In this document: piece by piece, positions 54,591-64,000 of the stretch
Layout of the letters: every line of letters starts with the position of its first letter
Numbering within the stretch: position 1 is the stretch's first letter
Assembly: GCA_918026815.1 (NCBI GenBank)
Contig: CAKJVC010000158.1
Coordinates: 49,488-113,487, forward strand
DNA: 64,000 nucleotides
DNA from: Chalara sp. BL73
Taxonomy: Eukaryota; Ascomycota; Leotiomycetes; Helotiales
Direction: 5' to 3'
Position numbers and translations under genes: made by a program
The notes under the pieces: generated by a model
Database searches by the model: none
The model's input: only the letters and a program-made list of their open reading frames with translations
What the model was told of the DNA's origin: nothing

Positions 54591-56756
54591 ATGCATATCA
54601 AAGACATGCTTTCTGAGGCCGATAGGTCTGGCTACCCAACCTTTTCCTTTGAATTCTTTCCGCCAAAGACTGCGCAGGGTGTGCAGAACCTGTACGACCG
54701 TATGGACAAAATGCACGGCCTTGGGCCCAGCTTTATCGACATAACATGGGGCGCAGGAGGATCACTCGCAGAATTGACGCTGGAAATGGTTGGAGTTGCG
54801 CAAGCTCAGTATGGGCTAGAGACATGCATGCACTTGACTGTAAGCCAGTTCCTCATTTATGATGTGACTCACAGCACTGTTGTTCTCGGATTATCCATGG
54901 CTCCGGACCCCGGCCCCTATGATCTCTCGCTTAGGGCGTTGCCCTTCAGAACCAAGCGTGTTATGGAAGATTGCTAACTTTACTCTCTCTCCGCAGTGCA
55001 CGGATATGGGCCAGGAGAAAGTTGATGCAGCTCTAAAAAGTGCATATAAGGCTGGATGTAAGTGACCCGGGAAAATATGGGCGGTCCCTCTTTGGATGCC
55101 AAAGGGCTGCTAACGTTTGGGTTTTTAGGTACAAATATTCTTGCCCTTCGAGGTGATCCTCCTAGAGAGAAAGAGAAATGGGTGGCCACCGAAGGTGGGT
55201 TTCAGTATGCTAAAGATCTGGTCAAGCATATCCGGAACACGTACGGAAATCATTTCGATATTGGTGTGGCCGGCTACCCTGAAGGGTGTGATGACCAGGA
55301 TGACAGAGAACTGCTGCTCGATCACCTGAAGGAGAAGGTGGATGCTGGCGCGTCATTCATTGTCACCCAAATGTTTTATGATGCCGACAATTTCATCGAG
55401 TGGATGTCAAAGGTCAGAGCAAAAGGCATCACCATCCCAATCGTTCCTGGAATTATGCCTATAAATACATATGCAAGCTTTCTCCGAAGATGTAAGCACA
55501 TGGGCTGCGTTATCCCACCTGAATGGAGCTCCTCTCTTGAAGCAGTCAAAAACGATGATTCTGCAGTAAGAAATATCGGCACGGTGCTTGTAGCTGATCT
55601 CTGCCGAAAAATTGTCACGGCCGGAATTAAGCATTTGCACTTCTATACTATGAATCTTGCACAGGCCACTCGCATGGTCTTAGAGGAATTGAGCATGATG
55701 CCGTCTCCAGAGCGCCCATTGAAGCATGCACTTCCGTGGAGACAGTCGCTCGGTCTTGGTCGCAGAGAAGAGGATGTGCGTCCTATATTCTGGAAGAACA
55801 GAAACAAGTCCTATGTCACGAGAACTCAAGAATGGGATGAATTTCCCAATGGTAGATGGGGTGACTCCCGATCTCCTGCGTTCGGAGAGCTCGACGCATA
55901 TGGTATTCGGCTAAAGGGTACCAATGAGCAGAACATCAAACTGTGGGGAGGGCCTAAGTCGCTCAAAGACGTCGCCGACATCTTTGTGGGATATCTCGAG
56001 GGCAAACTTGAGACTCTTCCATGGAGCGAAGCGCCAATCACCAAAGAAGCCGATACAATCAAAGCAGAACTCATTAGTCTCAATCAGCGTGGATTCCTCA
56101 CCATCAATTCCCAGCCTGCCGTGAACGCTATCAGGTCGTCTGATCCAGTATATGGATGGGGCCCCAAAAACGGATATGTCTACCAGAAAGCATATCTAGA
56201 GCTTTTGGTTTCACCAAATCTGATTGACGAACTGATCAAAAGAATCAACCAAGATCCCGACTTGACCTACTACGCTGTTAACAAGGCTGGTATTTTGCAG
56301 TCTAACGCTCCAGGCGAAGGCCCCAATGCCGTTACATGGGGAGTTTTCCCAGGCAAAGAGATTGTACAGCCTACCATCGTAGAGACTGTCAGTTTCTTAG
56401 CATGGAAGGACGAGGCATATCAGCTAGGCATGGATTGGGCTCACTGTCACGATATCACAACCCCTAGCCGACATTTAATTCAGAATATCATGGAGAAGTG
56501 GCATCTGGTTAATATCGTCAACAATGATTTCCATCAAAGCCATGGCATTTTCCGTCTCTTCGATGGCCTAGCTGTCGAGAACATCGATACACCTTTCCAG
56601 ACCGAAAATTTTAAACATAGCGTACCCACAACAAATGGTACAAACGGCATCAAGCACACCAACGGTGTCAACGGAATTAATGGTATCACCAACATTGATC
56701 CCTCGACCATCGAAAGCATCCCGCTAACCAATGGGACTGTGGTCGTGGCCCCCTAA
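54591..56756 (+). CDS. Methylenetetrahydrofolate reductase
   Basis: Three exons, 54591-54839, 54997-55057 and 55129-56756 (introns 157 and 71 nt), give 645 residues. The N-terminal TIM barrel holds FSFEFFPPKTAQGVQNLYDR, DITWGAGGSLAELTLEM, the spliced MHLTCTDMGQEKVDAAL, NILALRGDPPREKEKW, AGYPEGCDDQDDRELLLDHL and FIVTQMFYD, the FAD- and folate-binding core. The C-terminal half (FGELDAYGIRLKGTNEQNIK; VNIVNNDFHQSHGIFRLFDG) is the eukaryotic regulatory domain that senses S-adenosylmethionine. The enzyme makes 5-methyl-THF for methionine synthesis in the cytosol. It may be the Met13 or Met12 paralogue; I cannot decide. The tail has repeated N-G pairs (NGTNGIKHTNGVNGINGITN) and looks disordered. Confidence 0.96.
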
Positions 56757-59000
56757 TATTCTCTGCAGATATTTCAACATAAAAATAATTCAACATAAAA
56801 AAGCTAACATAAATCATTTGAAACGGCATTTAGCGTGGTGTTATGGATGGTTGGTGGCAAACTTCAACAAGTTTGGGATACGGAAATGATCTCAACGATC
56901 GCATTGGGAATATGGATGATATGACTGAATGGAAGGACGGTTTGCATATCTCTCTCGGAGCATGGCGGAGAATCTGATTTTCATTTGCCTTCAACGGCGC
57001 ATAGCGTATCAAAACTAGAGAAAAGTCTGCTAGTTTCAGAGTGGTATGCTCTACGCAAGAATAAAGTGTGTTATTATGCGTGAACAGTTAGACCCTGACG
57101 GCGCGTCCTTTACTTTCTCAGGTTCCGTTAAGCGACAAATGTATGAGAACGAAATAGCGTTTTCCCTTCATTGTCCGAGCCCAAGTATCCCCAGGTCATG
57201 CTTCAATACCTTCTAACCAAGGAATACAAATATAGACGGCCAGTATAGAAAAAACACTAGGCGTCAGCCCATGCCCCCAAACTATATGACAAACAGTCAT
57301 TCCATCCTAAGCTCCCTCTTAATCACGAGACAGGCTTTCTGTCAAGCACATCACCAACACCCCTCTTGCCAGCACCATAAAGAGCCCACGTCCCATCTTC
57401 AAGTCGTAAATAAGAACGAGGTGGAACACGGACAGCGAAATGAGACGTATTCCTTTTCTAAGACAAGAAGACGGTTCGGGAATAGGGATATACTGAATAT
57501 TTGTAGACCCTATCTCAAGCGAGATGTACTGTTATGATCTTGGGATAACGCTGCCATCCCCTTGTGAGGTAAGCTTGCGGCTGATTTGGATGGAGATTTG
57601 GGACGTGGTGTTTAAGGTCACAGGTGAATCGTTATGTAGATGGGATTCAAGAAAACTATATACTTCACGCAGGGAAGATATTCTCTCGGGAATGAATTGT
57701 TGGCATGCTTGGCTTCTTGCTACTTCTGTATCTCCTGAGTGAGGCGAGATGGCGTGAATAGGGTGTGTATAGTGATCAGTATCACATTCCAAGGTATCTT
57801 AGCGGCAGTATAGCGGTAGGTAGAGGGATTGCCATTCCGCAGGATATTTGTTTGAGGTAGGAAGCCCACGACAGAGTTAGTTGATACGCAAACCAGGAAC
57901 CGTTAACGCAGAGGACCACGTAGTCTTGAATAAAACCAGTTAACTCTGCATGGTCGCTATGCTCCTAACATGCCGCTCCCCAATCTACCTGTATCCCTCG
58001 TCCTAAAGTCGGATCTAGCCATCCCATGTCAACTTACCAGTATATGAGAACACCAATCCAACAAAATTGCAGAATTACGCCTGTAAAGAAGCTAGATATA
58101 TCCCATATCAGATGAAATGGAGAAGGCCGCGCCGCCTCCATGCCCAAAAACGAACAATATGAAAGCTTCTGAATGACAATAGCTCCGAGGAGTATAAATC
58201 CCTAAACAGCCTTTCGTCCCAGAAACGCAGATAAACACCGGTTACAACCCATCCCCAGCTTTGCCATCAACCACGACACTTAAACTCACGAATCGCCAGC
58301 GCAGCACAGCACACCCTCTTACAATGCCCAATGCCCAACGCATAACACTTCTCCAGCAGCAACCACCCCCCCCCCCCCCCCCCCCCCCTCCTTCTTCACC
58401 CGCAACACCTACGAAGAGCCCGGCCACGGGAAGCAAACACACCTGACGAAGCCCCAAAAGCGGGCTACACCCCCTCGAAACGCGGCGGGCACGGGAGAGG
58501 GGCGATGCCCTGCACACCTGAGCGCAGAGCTGGGGAGGATCTTCGTCTCTTGCAACTTAACCATAATCTCAAGAGGCCTTCGGCAATGTATCCCTCATCG
58601 CGCCGCATGAGATGCCGCGTACATGGTGAGCATCTGGGGCCACAAGAACCGAGCTCTTCATTGCTTCGAGGCCCTGAGCTGGTCGCCGGCAGGGATTGAA
58701 TGTTGTGATTGCGAAGTAGCCTGGCGGGTGGCAGTCTTATGGAGTTTGTTGCTGGGCGCCGCAGATATGTCTGCTCACAAAAGGACGAATCGGTGATAGA
58801 TGTAGGATTACTGGCAAGCTACTTGTGCGTATGGGTTATCGCTTGGGACTGTATCAGTCACATTGAAACCATTCCTGTATCTAGATATTCATGGAAGTCA
58901 TGTAAAGCTCATCCCCGCCGTGCTGAATCAATTTGATATTTGCTAATGTCCCCGAGATTCTTATATACTTCTTTCTTCCTCCGTTCAAGTTCTATATTCC
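56757..59000. other. Intergenic, 2.2 kb, convergent flanks with poly-C tract
   Basis: Between the MTHFR and GDI1 stop codons, which converge. The part around 58240-58700 is richer in GC and holds a C23 run; ORFs on both strands there (for example 58261-58446 and 58505-58699) are low in complexity and unassigned. Nothing else seen. Confidence 0.4.
58366..58388 (+). repeat. Homopolymer of 23 C
   Basis: An uninterrupted C run, read directly, in otherwise mixed sequence. Confidence 0.85.
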
Positions 59001-60764
59001 CTAATTCTCGCCCACAAGGTTCATTCCCTCTCTCAGTCCCTCTACAACAAGATCATGGCCCTCTGCACGACGGTAAATATCCTTGACATCATCGGTAGTG
59101 GTCTCGAAATGACTTGTGGCATCGTAACTCTTAGAAATGAAGATGTTGTCGTTAACACCGCTTTCCAGAGGCTCGTAGAGCGGGATTGGTTTACCCTGTA
59201 TTGCTGTTAGGACTTTTAAGATTGGACTTTGGAAAGATCGCTTACCATGAACTTCTCTTCGATTCTTCCAAGGCGCTCAAATCCAGGTGCAAGCTCCAGG
59301 TGATGATTTGCAGAGGTTTCAGCAATGGTGGAGACTATAGCAATGTAATAACCCTTGGGGCAGACATTATGGGCGCTGGAAACAACTGCAATGTAGATAT
59401 CTAACCTCGTTAGCAGCGGTTCCTACAAAATCCTGCTCGTATGCTGACCATTTTTCCGTCCGACTTGCGACTGTGGAATGATTAGCTGTGCGGAGTCGTT
59501 GTTATCTGTTCCTGCTATAGGGTGGTTCAGGATGCATATGGCTTTTAGGACATGTCCAACAACCTGGACCTTGCCTGGGAAGTAAGAAGGGTCACCAAGA
59601 ATCTTCTTTGCCTTGGTAGCGAATTTCATCGGTTCCGAATCTCCTCCCTTGTCATGCATCGTCGCCTTGATCCCAACAGCCTTCGGACCATCATACTCGA
59701 TCTCATCAATACTAGTGTTGAGCATATACGTCCCACCATAGATGGCAGAGAGACGAGCAAATCCTTGTGGAAGCTCTCCTAAGCCGTAGAGTGGATAGAT
59801 GTATGGGGACTTTCCGTATCGGGCAACCGAATTACCATAAAGTTTGATTCGCTCGATGGTTTCTGGAGCTGTGCCCGGCTCAGTCTGATAAGCATCAGTG
59901 GTATAGAGAGCCATAGCATGTCCAATGAAATCTCTAGTCGTCGCCTCAAGCCCGAACTTATCGTACACATCCTTCATAGTGCAGCTATTGATATTGAGGC
60001 CTAGGGAATGTTAGTTAGAGCTTCAAATACCACATAATGAAGTATACCTTTATGGCTCGCGGAATCGCTAACGTCGAATGTGCCAATCCACTCAATGAAG
60101 CTTTTCATCCGCCTCTTCTCGAAAATGCCCATTAAGGAAGACCTCAAAGCTTCGCCAGCATCTGAAGGCACCTTTGCGACAGTTGCCTTTGGGCCAGAGC
60201 CTTGTTGGACATAACTTCCCGCTATGTGTCTGAACTCAAGGTATTTTGTTACATCCGTCGAAATGAGAATGTTTGTGAGCTCTCCGCTTGATATTAGGAG
60301 CTTCGGTACAAGGTCAATGTTCCTTAAAGCGCTTAGCACACTCTTGTCAATACATAGAAGAGTGGGTGCAAACTTACCAGTCATTGAGTCGGCCATACTT
60401 CTTCCATGGCTCCTCCCCAGCATTGAAGTTGCCATATTTCTTGAATAGGGTCTCGATATTGACCGAGGCGGCCTCTCCTCCGTAGTGATCGTTTTTATCA
60501 ATGTGTAGCACTTTCTTACCCTTGACACTCAGGACACTACCCCGGATCAGCACAACTGTCTCAACTTCGACAGCAAGCTCACCTACCCAGAGAGAATACA
60601 TTCCGTTAGGCCTATTAGCTGTTAGTTAGCTGCAAATGTCCAATCTTTCACGTATGCTGCCGTCTACGGAGCTTTGCATCTGCTTGCCCCTCCATGCGGG
60701 GTTCTGCCAGCTACTTACCTGTACCAAGGACAACAACATCGTACTCGGGGGCGATTTCATCCAT
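59001..60764 (-). CDS. GDI1: Rab GDP-dissociation inhibitor (GDI1)
   Basis: Seven exons: 60764-60719, 60611-60587 (25 nt), 60536-60378, 60322-60048, 60000-59449, 59400-59246 and 59195-59001; introns 47-107 nt. All phases agree and give 468 residues. The N-terminus MDEIAPEYDVVVLGTGLTEC (Rossmann GxGxxxC form of GDI/REP) crosses the first splice. Then come HIDKNDHYGGEAASVNIETL, YVQQGSGPKATVAKVPSDA, KRRMKSFIEWIG, NINSCTMKDVYDKFGLEA, YIYPLYGLGELPQGFARLSA, IYGGTYMLN, and SKSYDATSHFETTTDDVKDI near the end. GDI extracts GDP-bound prenylated Rab/Ypt proteins from membranes and recycles them between compartments; it is essential in yeast. Confidence 0.97.
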
Positions 60765-61364
60765 GGCTTATTCGATTGCAGAAAAGGATATAATCAATCA
60801 AGGTTCAGGGCAGCTTTTTGACAGTCTCAGCAGTACAAGGAGGGAGGGAAAGAGGTTGGAAGGTTCCACTTAGAGTTGAGGCTATCACTATTGGCCTCGC
60901 TAAGACGTGACCGCCTCTTTCTGTCTCGAAGCGATTATGCACAACAGTGCCAGAAAGGATGTTGATCTTCTCTTAATTGAATTCTTCTTATATTGCGAGA
61001 GAGCAACAGCCAAGACAGGTTTGATAGCGATATGAGTGCTAATCTAAAAGATTAAGGAGAAGAATGGACAATGCAAGTTTCGCGTTTGAAATAGCCGCGG
61101 CATGTAGCATAAAGTTTCCATGTATAATTTACATATATTTCTACAAGAATTCCTCTACGGAACCTGTGCCGCCTTGATGTTATGGTCCCTAGCCAATCCA
61201 AAATGTTAATCTACAGACATGTATGCTTATCCACTTCCGCTATATAGCTCAGAGCTGATATACATCTCTGACGAAAAGCCAGCTCCAATGATTTGCATAT
61301 CGCGTGCCCGAATAGACCATCCAAGTCCATGATAAGTCCTCTATCGATAGACTTCCATACAGCT
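60765..61364. other. Intergenic: GDI1 promoter and 3' flank of the ribosomal protein gene
   Basis: 600 nt. A minus-strand ORF (61211-61492) is a shadow of the gene ending at 61365. No other feature. Confidence 0.4.
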
Positions 61365-62152
61365 CTAAGGATTCGCGGGTTTTTCAAAGCTCGATACTTC
61401 GGTGGATTCGGGTTCGAAGGCACGGGGGTTATAAGCTGGTCCATTCCCACTGAGATCAATTTCCACATCACTCTTCGCAACTTCTTGTGCATCTTTCCAA
61501 GCGTACCATCTTTCAGTCAAGGTATGCTTGATAGCCCGTTGTGTCCGTTTCACCTAAACATAGTCGTGTTAGCCCAATACATCGGAGAATATGAATGGAG
61601 TTCACCTACCGCTTGCTCTCTCTCCTTACTTTCGTGGTCTCCATAGCCTGCCTCTAGTCGATCTCTCTCATATCGTTCTGTGGCAATCCTATTCAGCTCT
61701 TTGCAGCACACCCACCACAGCCGGTGTAGATCCTCCCAGCTCTTCAAGCGCAGCTCATCCACTGACCAAGGGCGGCCAAATTCATTATCTTCTTCTGGAG
61801 TATTCATTGGCTTGTCCTTGTTATGAAAAAACTCCCAAAGGCCATGGTCTTCATCAACTTGGACCTTTGCTCGCTTGGAGGCGTCAAGGACGGGTTTTGG
61901 GAGATCCAAGTGGCTGACGGACAACTTCTGTCGGGGACCAGTGCCACGGACAGTTGAGACGCCTCGATTAGGATTATTATCTCTCGTCCGCCGATTGTAG
62001 GGTGATGTGCTCGAAAAGGAGGAAGTTTGCGTTGCTGACAAGAGCGAAGGTAGAAGAAAGCTAGGTGGCGCGTGTAATGATATGTTGCTCATGCAGGTGC
62101 TGGCGCACAACAGCCGTGAGGCCATTGGCCGTAGTGCCTGTGAAGTCGGCAT
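61365..62152 (-). CDS. MRPL4: Mitochondrial large-subunit ribosomal protein uL29m (MRPL4)
   Basis: Two exons, 62152-61610 and 61553-61365 (56-nt intron, gtaggt..tttag), give 243 residues. ATG 62152 is the first ATG of the frame; the upstream extension starts at TTG. A mitochondrial presequence rich in Ser and Arg (MPTSQALRPMASRLLCAS) precedes SVSHLDLPKPVLDASKRAKV, then the uL29m core: DHGLWEFFHN, GRPWSVDELRLKSWEDLHRL, WWVCCKELNRIATERYERDR, and across the splice VKRTQRAIKHTLTERWYAWK. This is the fungal 54S subunit protein L4, at the tunnel exit of the mitoribosome. Confidence 0.95.
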
Positions 62153-63361
62153 TATCTGTGGAAGTTGTGAATAGCCTCCCTCAAAAGACTGACCGAACTT
62201 GAAGGAGATCTCTAAAAATCGGCCGGCCGTACTAAACGCCAAGAAAGTGTACGGCGGAGCACTGAGGCCGATACTGTACAGTCACGTGAAAATATGAGTA
62301 TTCAAACCACCACAATACGCAATTTTTCTATTTTATTAACGAAAGATAAAGCGGCACAAGGGATAGTCCCGCGGCTGTTAATAATAATTCTACAAAAACC
62401 TTTAGATATTAAACGAACGCTGCATAAATTTTATTTTCAATAGATCTTGTCGAATTTGGATGGGAGGGTGCACTGTTTATCGGCCACTTGTTTCTCCGTC
62501 CCCAGAGCACTACGAAGTATCCCCATGGATAGTAAGATGGGTCTCCAGTGACAACTGCACAACGGCCCAATTTTTCACCTGACTTTGCGTTACACAAACT
62601 TGCAGACCCTGATTTCTTTGGGGGCTTGCTTGGAGTGGATTCATCGCATGTCAACGGCATCCACCAGTGCTCGGGAGGGAGCGCCACCTCGCAGATCGAG
62701 CCCCATCGCACCCAATCCCACATCACAAGGGAAAGCTTGATACAACCTCACTCCTATCCCAACACATCTCATGACGGCGAGGACGATGAAATGTTAGGTT
62801 CTGCGCTTTCTGCAATTCGGCTTTCACAGTTTTCAGCCTCGCCCTGCTGTATTGCAGTTGGCCACGTTGTGCTTTTAGTTGACCTGCACGAATTTGCTCT
62901 CAGCTTTCTTGCTTTGCTGTAGCACATTATTTTTCACTTTGATGAATAACAAAATGTTATTGATTCCAACCTCCGAAATCTTTCATACGTAAGTAGTCCG
63001 TCTCAAAATGGATGAAAATTGTTCATATGTCCAACCCTCATATACAAAGATACCATCAGGGCTGGCATAATACTCAATTGGCCCCAACTTACAATGCTCA
63101 CATAATTACGAATTACCACATAAGTTTAGACCAAGCATTTACTAATACATTATAATCTATGTTATCATTACAATGAGCCACATCTCAGAACAAAGCTTTG
63201 CATCAGACACACGTCCCACGGGGTTATTGTCAGACTCTCAGCGCTATCGATGTGTCACATCCCGAAGTAGCTACTCCAAACACTTTCATACATTAATCTA
63301 GATGAAACTCCTTGATATACCTCTACAATCCCTCGATGCTATAAATGCTTACAAGAAACTA
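62153..63361. other. Intergenic: promoter of MRPL4
   Basis: 1.2 kb. A plus-strand ORF (62548-62922) and a minus-strand ORF (62409-62726) overlap; each has a somewhat protein-like part, but the evidence conflicts and neither is called. Confidence 0.35.
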
Positions 63362-63950
63362 TCAAGAATTGCTGGCAGCATGCTGGATCTGGAATAGGAG
63401 GGCAAATGCTGTAACCACAGCACCTTCAAGGCTTGCTGAAATTCGAACTCTGGCCTTGCTAGATATAGAAGATGTTACCGTAGAGGAAGTTGATGCATTA
63501 GGGCTTGTTCCATCTTGAGACCTAGTGGTGGTTTCTGTTGGAATTGCTCATTCCGTCGAATAGTCTCCGAGATGACTGTGACATCCTGGATGCTCACTTC
63601 ATCGAGTGAAGTGGACGCTACCTGATCACCACTTTAAGCTTCCGGAGTAGTAATCGCTGTTGTGAAAGAAGAGGCTCGCATTGCAACTCCGCGGTGTTGT
63701 AGCCTGTGAGAAAGCTCGGAGAGTATATGCACGTGCCAGCGTATGCGGCACAGCTCCGAACAATTTGTTTAGGTGGTGCTCTGCCGCCGCCCCAGTCTAC
63801 CAAACTGCAAATTTCTCCTGTGTTCGGGAGATTATAGAACAGAACAGTCCCTCCAAATGCAATTGCTCCAGAGCTACAGCCTGGGGTTTCAGTTTTGGGC
63901 GGAAGCAAAAGGCAGCTCCGAGGGCTAGGAGAGGAATTGATACAATGCAT
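63362..63950 (-). pseudogene. Secreted, GPI-anchor-like Ser/Thr-rich protein, damaged or misassembled, near window edge
   Basis: On the minus strand the cysteine-containing core TETPGCSSGAIAFGG, YNLPNTGEICSLVDWGGGRA and PPKQIVRSCAAYAGTCIYSP matches a fungal secreted family (often annotated, without proof, as siderophore-related). Ser/Thr-rich sequence and a C-terminal hydrophobic end (EGAVVTAFALLFQIQHA, stop at 63362-63364) suggest GPI anchoring. A signal-peptide-like stretch (SIPLLALGAAF) stands just upstream in another frame; runs TTTT and AAAA lie at the two frame changes, and further changes occur near 63650 (SSFTTAITTPEA) and in the tail, part of which could be an intron (gtgagc..caacag). 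The start may lie outside the window. Homopolymer lesions could be sequencing errors. Confidence 0.45.
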
Positions 63951-64000
63951 TGAGAAGCTGGTGTTTTGTGTATAGGTTTTGGATTGGTTGGCTTGTTTGG

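Noticed and set aside
58242..58699. Pro-rich ORF with poly-Pro and neighbouring ORFs
   Set aside because: The coding look comes from the C23 run; the frames are low in complexity and unsupported.
62409..62922. Overlapping ORFs on both strands upstream of MRPL4
   Set aside because: Each has protein-like segments (for example ALHKLADPDFF on plus, VVTGDPSYYPWGYFVVLWG on minus), but they conflict and I recognise no family.
1..64000. CRISPR arrays, insertion sequences, bacterial operons or riboswitches
   Set aside because: The window is eukaryotic; no spaced direct repeats, transposase motifs, reverse transcriptase or terminal repeats were recognised.
1..64000. A biosynthetic gene cluster
   Set aside because: The reductase, CoA ligase, glycosyltransferase and hydrolase are scattered among housekeeping genes, and no polyketide, peptide or terpene synthase is present.

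Overview
The window is nuclear DNA of a filamentous ascomycete (Pezizomycotina). A leotiomycete-like fungus is my best guess, from the general look of the proteins; no marker in the window proves it. Genes carry several short introns (most 46-75 nt, GT..AG, with CTAAC/CTGAC-like branch sites), there are no operons, and the set includes fungal families: a Zn2Cys6 regulator, an ankyrin/HET protein, a pectin lyase and Pezizomycotina-type intron-bearing housekeeping genes. I rebuilt exon structures by hand and checked reading phase across every junction of the genes called as CDS.

Layout. 0-8.2 kb is metabolic and secreted: an aldo/keto reductase cut by the left edge, a broken secreted beta-propeller gene, a peroxisomal acyl/coumaroyl-CoA ligase (C-terminal AKL) and a six-exon pectin lyase. 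9-16.5 kb is housekeeping: mitochondrial Obg GTPase (MTG2), a conserved ascomycete protein of unknown role, BFR1 and RPB5 (the last two head to head). 17-28.8 kb is an accessory island: an ankyrin-HET pseudogene, two further relics, a family-1 glycosyltransferase, a citrate-type mitochondrial carrier and an alpha/beta hydrolase (the last two head to head). 28.8-39.5 kb is again mostly core: a 75-residue membrane protein, an F-box protein, NOG1, a PAA1-like GNAT acetyltransferase, DDI1 and RRP8. 39.5-45.6 kb is nearly gene-free, holding a full-length membrane-protein relic with seven stops in one frame and a tRNA-Thr(AGT). 45.6-62.2 kb holds a Zn2Cys6 regulator, proteasome alpha5 (PUP2), gamma-tubulin complex component 2, MTHFR, Rab GDI and mitochondrial ribosomal protein uL29m. 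The right edge holds the damaged end of a secreted, probably GPI-anchored protein.

Themes. Core genes serve ribosome making and translation (NOG1, RRP8, MTG2, uL29m, BFR1), transcription (RPB5), ubiquitin-proteasome turnover (DDI1, PUP2, F-box), vesicle traffic (GDI) and one-carbon metabolism (MTHFR). Between them lie relic genes damaged largely by in-frame stops that C:G-to-T:A transitions could explain. This fits repeat-induced point mutation or similar decay, but I could not test it statistically. I found no clearly new multi-gene system. The most unusual intact-gene observations are in DDI1: a start codon apparently split by an intron and a GC-AG second intron.
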